In this document: positions 55,756 to 64,000 of the stretch, one piece after another | Layout: each line of letters starts with the position of its first letter | How positions within the stretch are numbered: the first letter of the stretch is position 1 | NCBI GenBank assembly: GCA_026120185.1 | Contig: JANUWF010002362.1 | Location: 496,001 to 560,000, forward strand | DNA: 64,000 bases | DNA from: Voacanga thouarsii | Lineage: Eukaryota; Streptophyta; Magnoliopsida; Gentianales; Apocynaceae | Direction: 5' to 3' | Position numbers and translations under genes: made by a program | Notes under the pieces: generated by a model | The model's input: only the letters and a program-made list of their open reading frames with translations | Databases searched by the model: none | Told to the model about the DNA's origin: nothing

Positions 55756-57684
55756 TGATAAGGTCTAAATTAGACATATTGTTCATAGTTATTTGAGGTT
55801 ATTTTGTGATACATTTTGTGAAATAACTAGTCATATTCTTTCCTATTTGATATTTTTTTTTATAAAAATGCTTTTATGTAATTTTATTAAAAAATAAGGG
55901 AAAATTAGAGCCAATCCTTTGATTTTCTAGAACAGAGGCGGCGCCAGCCCGAGAAGGACAGCCGGCGCCGGTCTGCCATTGGAGGAACAAAGAAAGCGCA
56001 AAAGAGAATTGAAGAAACAAAGGATAAATTGCAAATTGGAATTGGAAACAAGGCTCGGTCAGCAGCTTCATGGCTTGGAAAGCCGAAAACAGAAGAAAGA
56101 AGCAAAAGAAAGCGATAGCAACAAAGAAAAGCATGAATTTCAGTGGGCCCAGGTGCAACAAGAAAAGGTCAACAATGACGGAAAGCAAAAAGGTAAAACA
56201 GAAAGTGAAAAATAGCAAGTTTCGGTGGTAGTTTTCAGCTTAATTGAGCCGATGCAAGGGAAACGACTCAATTGAGCCGATGCAATAACAAAGGAAACAA
56301 GGCAGTTCGGCAGCAGCTCATTCAGCGAATCAATTGGAGCCGAGTGCAATGTGGCAACAGAAATAGAAAGAGCAAATGCAGCTTCCATATGGCTCAGCGA
56401 GCCGATACAACAAAACAAAAGGATTTCGGCTAAATTGTAAACCAAATCAAATAATTCCAAATTCAAACATTAAAGGCTTCAACAACTCAACAATTTGAAT
56501 TCCACAAGAATTGAACATCTTCAGCACAAAACGACAAGAACCGAATTGAAGTCCAAGTTGAAGTAAATTAAGCAAAGTTAAAGACAGTGGATTTAGTATT
56601 TTAGTTAGGATTTTATATTATTAATTTGATTTCTATAGGTAATTTCTTCTTCTTTATTTAGGATTCTTTTAGGAACTTTGTCAGCCTATAAATAAAGGCC
56701 AATTTACCCTAGAAAAGGGAGTGCACAATGTAGGGACTTAGATTTATTTTTAAGTGCATCACCTATATTTTCTCGAGATAAATAATTTAAGGAGGATTGT
56801 ACAAGAGGATCTATGAAGGAGGAAAAAGAAGGCTTGTCTATGAGTATCTATTTCTTTCCTTTGTTTTCTTTTCTTGATAATGATGTTTTAATTGTTTTAT
56901 TGTAATTTGACGTTGGTTTAGATACTCATGGTATTTAGAGTTATTTGATCTTTTGATTAATTGATTGTTATTCTTGGTATTTAATTACTTGGGTTGATTG
57001 CGAGATTCATTGATTGTGCCGTTAACTTGCTTGAGAATAGGGTTGATGGTTTAAATTGATTGGTTTCATATTTGTTGCCTTTTAACTTGCCTAAAAATGG
57101 GGTTAATTGCAAGAATAGAGTAATTAAAGGTTAATTGATGTCTGCCAGAATATGGATTCAATTGGTTAATTTCATGGGTTAAGTTTGCCTGAGAATGGTA
57201 CTTGATCAAAGAATTGTGTTTAATGCATCTTTTGGGTAAGATTGGTTGAGACAGAGTATGTGATATTAAGTTGCCTAGAAGATAGGGATTCATGGATTGA
57301 GAAAGAAGTGAGTCTACTTTAATTCTTCATGATGCCAAGGGAATAATTAGTTATGATAGAGGTTGGGTACTTTAAGATCATGGTTGTCTAATTAATGGTT
57401 TGAATTACATAAATCTACATCCTTGACATGTATATATTTTTGTTTTTATTTTCTTTTGTTTTATTTTATTTCGGTTTTATTTTATCGAGTTGGTTAAATA
57501 ATGAAAGAAAGGTAATTAATGTCTACTTGTTTCTTGAGGATCGACACTCGTTTGAACCCTATACTCAGTTAATAATGAGTACGCTTGCTCATATGTGTGA
57601 TTTGGGTTTAACGTTTTAATTTAAACTTAATTGGGAATGTGCTTAATTCTTGTATGATTTTTATACCCAAGTCCGGACATATCA
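55756..57684 (+). mobile_element. Solo LTR, TSD aattg, in T3 leader
   Basis: 1929 bp, TGATAAGG...CGGACATATCA, flanked by perfect aattg at 55751-55755 and 57685-57689. It is distantly similar to the N1 LTR (atagttatttgaggttattttgtgatacat; conserved tgccaaggg...gaccctcgaggatcgacactcgtt-like 3' part) and carries the same kind of GC-rich box (gcggcgccagccc, 55936-55948; ccggcgccgg, 55962-55971). No interior remains. The 78-codon charged frame at 55979-56215 is LTR sequence and unsupported. Confidence 0.9.
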
Positions 57685-57689
57685 AATTG

Positions 57690-57830
57690 CATATATATAT
57701 TTTTTCCTAAGAATAGAGTACACCAAGTACTCTTATTTGCATAAATTTTGAAATAAAGCAAAAAACATGAATGGACTCCTTGCACAGGAATTTATTGAAA
57801 ACTATAAATAAAAGCTCCCTAGGCATATTA
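57690..57830 (-). other. T3 leader remainder
   Basis: Short AT-rich leader between the solo-LTR insertion and the accessory ORF remnant. No signal seen. Confidence 0.5.
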
Positions 57831-58345
57831 GAACTTAGCCCTTCTAATCCTTATCGGAGTCTTCAAAGGTAGTATCATACAACTATCCTCCTGAATTCCT
57901 AGAAAAGTCTATCCCAGCCCCATTCACGAACCCATAGTCCATTGGCTCCTTCCGGGGTCTCCTAGAACTCTCCCCAGTTTCAACTTGGTTGGGTGGGGGT
58001 ACAAAAGATAGTCTAGGTGGAGATTCATAGTCTATCTCCCTGGGTAATCGCTATCCGAGGTCAAATCAATCACGGGGCTAGGTGGGAGTGGGACATATTC
58101 CATGTCAATTTTCTCATCATCACTATCAGAAACTAAGTCTATTACAGGTATTGGAGGTGACTTAATAATCTGAAATTCATCATCATTGCTCTCGTCCAAG
58201 GGTATGATTGGTTAAGGTGCGAGCTGCGGTGCAGGCTGAGGCACCGGTAAATCTTTCGGGTTGATAGGGATGGGTGGATGCCATTGTTGCCTTTTTTTCG
58301 CAGTTCTAATCATTCTAACCATCCTACAGCATAAACAAGCCAGGT
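57831..58345 (-). pseudogene. T3 accessory leader ORF remnant with two SIM-like motifs
   Basis: Sense-strand reading from ATG at 58322 (MVRMIRTAKKRQQWHPPIPI) reaches TAA at 58212. The same frame then continues with PLDESNDDEFQIIKSPPIPV, IDLVSDSDDEKIDME and PPSPVIDLTSDSDYPGR to a second stop. After a frameshift it reads ETGESSRRPRKEPMDYGF. Position, acidity and the [VI]DL[VT]SDS[DE] cores match the intact T1 ORF at 9186-9881. The two motifs lie at about 58114-58150 and 58048-58078. It is broken by at least two stops and one shift. Function unknown. Confidence 0.55.
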
Positions 58346-58403
58346 TAGTCAAAAGATTTAACCTTAATGAAAACAAAACATATACTGTAAATAGTTTCCT
58401 AAA

Positions 58404-58420
58404 CCTAGTCTCTAATACCA
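58404..58420 (-). other. T3 primer-binding site
   Basis: The minus strand reads TGGTATTAGAGACTAGG two bases from the LTR edge at 58423. It matches the T1 site TGGTATCAGAGC with two changes. Confidence 0.8.
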
Positions 58421-58422
58421 CT

Positions 58423-60156
58423 TGTAACACCCCATTACCTATGCCCCATTAGGGCTGGGGAAGTCGCCCCGTCCACAGGACAAGGGATTTTTATAACTAG
58501 GACACACAAAATAAAATAAAAAAATACTCCAAAATTTAACTTATTACAACCTAACAACACATGAACAAATCCAAAAATAAATGTCTGCTACTGTCTCTCA
58601 AAAGCAATACATAGGAGAAATAACAAAGAGTCTTCAAAGCATAGGTAACATTCTAGCTAATGACCTTCACAGCAGAATCGACTTGAAAATATGGTATAAA
58701 AGGTGGTGAGATAAAAATCTCAATAAGCCCGTGTGTGCCTTGAGTGTTTCAGGTAAAACAGTTCATGTATGCAAGTTGTAAAAGTTTCATAAAAGAACGT
58801 GCTGGCATGTATTAAATAAATGTCATAAATGAAGAGTGGTGTTTTGCTTTCCAAAATATACATGTGCACAATAAATACAACCACCCAAAAGAGGTAGCCA
58901 TGGTACCACAATTTGTGCACCATGACAATATAATGATTAGAATGCCACACGTTGAGCATACTGACACAAGATAGGTGTATGGCTTACCGGGTGAGATACT
59001 CCTCCATCTCTACACCCAAACTTACTGGTTATCCACTCCAGAAACACACAGTCCACTTGACTGAACTTGCTAGCTCGGACTGGTATGACCTATAGGACTG
59101 GCATCCTATCCAGGAAGGACTCGCCCCTCAGAGGTGGCCACCTACTAAGAGACTTACCTTATCCCTTCAAAGACTAGTCCTAGTAGTCTACCCTTATTGA
59201 GTAGATGAGGGTAGACTACCATAAATAATAAATTACACTTTAATTTTTAATTAATAATTAATAGATAATAAATAACCAATAAAATTAATAATAAATGAAT
59301 TATACTTAATTTTTAATTATTAAAAAATTAATAAATTTTATTACAAATAATATTTATGGATGTAGATAAAAGTTTTAGTAAAGCTAATTAATATGGTCTA
59401 CAAGGTCATTTGATATTAATTAACTCTAATATTTTATTATTATTATTTTATAATAAAAGATTTTATTTATTTAGCTAAAAAAATATTAATATTTTAATTA
59501 ATACCCTATTTCCAAACCTTCCTAGCAATTTTGAATTTTATAGAGTAAATATAATAATAATTTCAATTAAATTAATAAAATTTGTTAACAAAAATAATTT
59601 TAGAATTAACAAGGAAAATAATTTTTACCATAATTTCCTATTGTTAGAAAAGATCCATGAACACATTCCCAAACATTATATAATATGCTAATCCATTCTT
59701 GAACATATACTTGAATCAGCATAAACTAACACATAGCCAATCTCCTACTAGGCATAATAATCATCCATGGCTTTATTGAAAATTAAGAACATAAAAGCCT
59801 AATCACCATTGGTGTCATAATATCTATCATGCATCAAAACATCCCTAAATCTCATTAACCATGATGAGCATATATTGATTCAAAAGAAAAATCTATAAGG
59901 CCTAATCATACATTTCAACTCTCATGTCTTTACTCCATCCCCTTCATCTATATACATATGCTCAACCCCCATTTTTTTCAATCATCCTATCAACATCCAA
60001 GAGTCGTGAATCCAGAAATTAAAAAGGAAGATTCAAGGAAAAATACTTGATAGATGATCGCTTGATGCAGGTTTCCTTGATTAGAGAAGATCAACACAAG
60101 TTTGAGAGCCTTTAGTGGTCCGGAAAAATAGCAATGGTTGATCATCACCATTTCGG

Positions 60157-60235
<79 letters not shown>

Positions 60236-62161
60236 ATGGCATTAGAAAGAAATATTAGAAGTTGAGTAGATGAGAAAGAACAAGGAGGTTGTTCTAATTT
60301 TACCTTTTGGTGTTCTTGGAACCTTCAACAAAAAAGTTGGTTTTGATCTGTTCAAAAATTCTGTTTTGTGTGATTTAGTGTTATAAAGGCCAAAAATGAA
60401 GACTATAGGTTGAACATGGATGATCTGGGCTGTTTGGGAGTGATTGGATGTGTTTAGGATAGGTTTAAGCTTGAATATGAGGAGTGTGTATTCTTGGTGT
60501 TCTTGAGAGAGTTTGAGAGAAAATGGCTTTGAGAATTGCTGGAATTGTTGTTGACCGAATGGCCTAGTGTAGATAGTAGTTTTGGTTATCAAGAATGAGA
60601 GAGAAGTTTTCATTTTTTTTTTGAAATTCAAATGGAGGAAAATGAGGAGTTGTTTGAGGTAAAGGATTAGTTAATGGAGATTGTTCATGGAAGGTCTCTT
60701 GCTTCTAAATGGTGTAAGGCTGAACTAGCTAGGCTTTATACAAAGAATGAAGGGTTGTTCAGTTCATAAGGCTAGCCAAAAATTGGTCTATAATGGTAGA
60801 GAATTTCTAGTTTGTTCACTTGCTACAAGAGTGTTTTAATGGAGCAAAAATCTGGAATTTAGTTTGAAGTTCAAATAAGTTTTGGATAGAGTAATCTTAG
60901 GAGCTTTTTGAGGTGTGATCATAGAGTCCAAACATTCAAGGTTAGTATGGAAGCTAAGGGGTTCAGTCCATGGCTGAACAAGGTCCGAATTGCAGAGGTT
61001 TTTGTGTGAAGAATTTTGGCCTTTGCCTTGAGAAAACAAGTTGGAAAGTTTCTGGTTATTAATGCTTCAAGAGCACTTGGAATGGAGATGATTTCGGTGC
61101 AGAATTTTCTGCTTTCTTTGGCCCAATTTGTAGCCGGTTTTTGAGGGTGTTTGAAGGTCTTTTAATGGTGGTTTTCCAGCCTTATTTTTGAAGAAAAACA
61201 GAGGATGTTCTAGCTGCTCTTATGACCTAAAGGTGGCTTCAAATTCCAGCTTCAATGCAGCGAAATTGCTGAAGAAAAATTCTGGTTTTGCATAGGTTGT
61301 GCAGTCCGAAAATCCACTGAATTTCAAGCCTTCAACCTTACATGAAATGACCATTTTTCTGGCAGTAATTGGGGAAGAGAGTTGGTTGAAGCTTTCAAAA
61401 ACAACCTTGCAAAAATTCTGAAAAAATTTCCAGATTTTCCTTTACCAAAACATGAACAAGATGAATAGGGAATTTGAAGCTATAGCTATGGTGTTTTCTT
61501 TTCCTTGGAATCCCTTTCTAATTCTCCTCCCTATTTTCGGACATTCCCTATCCCTCAAGAGTTGATTTTCGAATTCAAATTCTAGGGGTTTATCACAGAA
61601 TTTTTGGAAAAAAAAATGGATTAATGAATTAAGGATAGTTTAAATTTCAAAGAGGTTAGGATAAAGCTAGAAAAATTAAAGGGGATAAGAATTCCTCTAG
61701 AATTCTTTTTCGGACATGATCACATGATCAAGATATTATCTTCATATCTCCCTTAACATGTTTCCCTTAAGACAACATTCCTATCTTTATGGAATGTAAG
61801 AAAATTAAAAATTCAAACTTGTTTAAGATATTCATGAATAAAACTTAATTGATGAGATTTGAGCTTAAGACCTTAGAGATTAAATCACGTAGCTCTAACC
61901 ACTTAACCACAACAACTCTTGTTCTTATTTTCTCACCCAAATATTCTTCTTATCTAAATCTCAAGCCATCTTCCTATTTTGACTTCAAGCAAAATTACCT
62001 TTTTTACCATTTTTACCCAACAAGTATAAATAAACCATCTAATCTATAAACCACCATTCTAAGGCACATAAAATTATTCAAAAGGTATATTTTTATGCAC
62101 GATGGCATGATATGTAACCCATCCCCCTTACTCTAAGGTTGGCTTTAGGTAGGGTTTCACA
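58423..62161 (-). repeat. T3 5' LTR with internal deletion
   Basis: Edges TGTAACACCCC (58423) and GGGTTTCACA (62161, next to CACTA sequence). 58423-59203 matches the terminal part of the T1 and T2 LTRs; 59220-62161 matches the T3 3' LTR from about 48142 on. The intervening roughly 1 kb is missing, and a short inverted filler lies at the junction (59183-59219). Contains (GA)n at 60159-60232. Frames at 60242-60631 and 60836-61039 recur in the 3' LTR only as partial open stretches and are not supported as genes. Confidence 0.85.
60159..60232. repeat. (GA)n microsatellite in T3 5' LTR
   Basis: 74 bp of GA, expanded relative to 32 bp at 49093-49124 in the sister LTR. Confidence 0.95.
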
Positions 62162-64000
62162 TGTGCTACACTAAACTTAGGAGAGCATAAATCCCGATAA
62201 AAAAGTCTTTATTTCGTAAAAACCCCCATACGTTTGAAGGAAGAAATTCCTTCAATGTAATAGGGAGCAATCTCTTAATGAATATGTGACAATCATAGGA
62301 TTTCATACCGGATAACTTCAACTCATTCAATTCAGCACATCTTCCCATGTTTGAAGCATATCCATCTGGGAGTTGCAATCCATTCAACCAGTTAAATAGA
62401 AGCATTTTTTGTTCTGTTGTTAACGAGTAGCAAGCTTTAGACATAGACACATTTCCTCTTCCCACATCCGAGGAGTATAGCTCTGGCTTATGACAATAAA
62501 TTTCCAAATCACGTCTAGCCTTTAAATTGTCTTTTGATTTGCTCTTTACCTCCATAACTATGTTTATAACATTGTCAAATACATTATTCTAATTGTGCAT
62601 TACATTTAATTATGCTAGACCAAATTAGTATGCCAATATGGCAAATCCCATAAAATACTCCTTTTTGCCAAATTGTGAGATATACCCCTACCGTCACTCA
62701 TTCCAAGTTCTTTTCCTGATTATTTGATTTTTTCATATTAAGACACACTACTCCAGATTTCTTCACCAGTTGGGTATTGCACAGGTTGTGATGTCTCAAA
62801 ACTTCTATCCTTTCAAAAAAATCTTATGTCCTTGTTAGGATGATTTGATAGCAAGAAAGGACGGTGATAGTCAAACTATGATTGTTTCCCACCATTTTGT
62901 AGATGAAATGAATTTGTCTAGCCCATACACTATGGACAAGCCAACCTCCCAGCTGTGCTTCACCCACTCAACATACCATATGTAGGTAAATCATTAATAG
63001 TCTATAAAAGCGATGCCCACAGTTGGAAGTTTTATTTCTTTGATATGTCATAAGTGGTGACACATTCAAACCATAATTGGGTTAATTCATCTATTAAGGG
63101 TTGTAGATAGACATGCACCGGATGCTTTAGATTCTTCGGGCATGGGATAACGATAGTTAAAAACATGACTGGAGATTATACGGTGTGAGAATGACTAGCC
63201 AGGAAGAGTATTGTTTATCCGACATCCCAAACGGTGAGAATCTATCTATACATAAACCAAATTTGACATTCCATACTTTTTTTGCAAATTTAGGATGAAT
63301 CCGGTCAAAGTGTTGCCATGCTTCACTATCACGAGGATAACTCACGGTGCCTTCCTCTGGTCTGTTCTTAGCATGCCATCTCATGTATTTATCTATTGTT
63401 TTAGAAGTATACAACCTTTGTAGCCTTGGTGTTATGGGAAAGTAATACATCTTCTTGAATGAAGTTTCCTTCCCATTTGTGTTTTTCCCAACCTTTTTCT
63501 GTGCATATCAAGGATGGCCACAAAATTTGCACTCTACAATTCATGTTATCTTTCCAGTAAAACATGTATCCATTGATGCATACATCTATTTTTTGTATTA
63601 GTAAACCTAACCCATCCACTATTTTTTCATCTGATAGAAATCACCAGGAATAGTATTACTGCTTTGCACAACCTCTTTCATCAATTGCACAACTTCATTA
63701 AAGGCTTTTCACAAGAGGTTATTTTCAGAATTGATGTTTAGTAACCGTGAAGCAAGTGAAAGATGTGAATGTGTAGTGCAACCATCCCAAACAGGTGCTT
63801 TTGCAGCCCTTAACATATCATAAAAACTTTGTGCTTCCACATTAGGGGGTTCTTCAACATTTGCTGTTGATGGAGCTTCAGGGGGAAAGTCAGGACCTGC
63901 TACATCCAAAACCATTTCTCAAAACGCATTTCTTGGATGTGACTTAACATCTGGGATTGAGATAGACACACTTAAGGTATACTCATATGGCTTACCATGA
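62162..64000 (-). mobile_element. En/Spm (CACTA)-like transposon, right part
   Basis: Minus-strand DNA-transposon sequence running off the right end of the window and cut at 62161 by T3. It is identified by the TNP2-type transposase below. Terminal CACTA repeats are outside or lost. The left remainder is probably at 46061-47850. Confidence 0.8.
62166..63919 (-). pseudogene. CACTA TNP2-like transposase (Transposase_21 family), broken
   Basis: Pieces in order on the minus strand. 63709-63915 is an N-terminal part (EAQSFYDMLRAAKAPVWDGC). 63157-63450 carries the family hallmark (YYFPITPRLQRLYTSKTIDK, MRWHAKNRPEEG, NVKFGLCIDRFSPFG). 62590-63150 is decayed. 62166-62555 carries KSKDNLKARRDLEIYC, LLFNWLNGLQLPDGYASNMG and MKSYDCHIFIKRLLPI. 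Such transposases cut and move CACTA elements by binding their ends. The piece stops at 62166, where T3 is inserted, and there are several stops and frameshifts. The open pieces are long enough for a confident family call. Confidence 0.88.

Larger units (their letters stand above)
47850..62161 (-). mobile_element. T3: T-family gypsy element with recognisable gag-pol
   Basis: Minus-strand element. 3' LTR about 47850-51038 (its outer end deleted), gag-pol 51060-55635, solo-LTR insertion 55756-57684, accessory leader ORF 57831-58345, primer-binding site 58404-58420, 5' LTR 58423-62161 (internally deleted). The order protease, RT, RNase H, integrase is gypsy-type. The pol end has a chromodomain-like DATWETKEWVKRKYPDL after integrase. 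Long LTRs and this tail suggest a Tekay/Del-like chromovirus (inference). It is inserted in the CACTA element; the base following 62161 starts tgtgc, but the matching left duplication is lost. Confidence 0.85.

Noticed and set aside
55979..56215. 78-codon Lys/Glu-rich frame
   Set aside because: Inside a solo LTR and purine-rich; composition explains it.

Overview
The window is nuclear DNA of a flowering plant, most likely a eudicot, from a repeat-dense heterochromatic stretch. It is AT-rich, its genes contain introns, and almost all coding potential belongs to decayed transposable elements nested in one another. I see no bacterial or organellar genes, CRISPR arrays or rRNA genes. One small host-type spliced gene (25274-26117, frameshifted near its end) and one fragment of a DOMON-domain gene (30107-30403) are the only non-transposon coding sequences I can support.

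Layout. 1-400: 3' end of a copia-like element. 401-1978: unassigned, with a C-rich exon-like patch. 1979-~12150: element T1, a minus-strand Ty3/gypsy element with about 4.6-kb LTRs, an intact 231-codon acidic ORF between primer-binding site and gag, a badly deleted gag-pol and a truncated second LTR carrying a Stowaway-like MITE. ~12150-~23140: minus-strand gypsy element G2 (gag to RNase H). A plus-strand solo LTR of the T family (T2, 17100-22966) interrupts its LTR, and T2 itself contains a plant RTE-type LINE (20932-22552). A second RTE copy lies at ~23138-24799. 24800-31300: the less repetitive part, with the host gene, a long-inverted-repeat DNA transposon, a second MITE and the DOMON fragment.

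~31310-46060: minus-strand copia element (gag, protease and pre-integrase remnants, primer-binding site, LTR). Inserted in it are a complete non-autonomous gypsy element (33946-39564, TSD ataac) and a 3.97-kb solo LTR (41239-45206, TSD aatat). ~46061-64000: an En/Spm (CACTA)-like transposon on the minus strand, split by T3 (~47850-62161), a minus-strand T-family gypsy element with recognisable gag, protease, RT, RNase H and integrase. T3 holds a 1.93-kb solo LTR (55756-57684, TSD aattg) in its leader.

Most interesting points. (1) Both T1 and T3 carry, between primer-binding site and gag, an acidic sense ORF with SUMO-interacting-motif-like cores (VVDLVSDSE in T1; VIDLVSDSD and VIDLTSDSD in T3), an accessory protein I cannot name. 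In T1 it is the only intact frame of the element. (2) The 33946-39564 element has good LTR structure but carries an unrecognised roughly 290-codon frame instead of gag-pol. (3) Several insertions have empty sites elsewhere in the window, which fixes insertion points to the base. (4) Decay is dominated by C-to-T and G-to-A changes. Everything rests on reading by eye; clade names are inferences and no database search was run.
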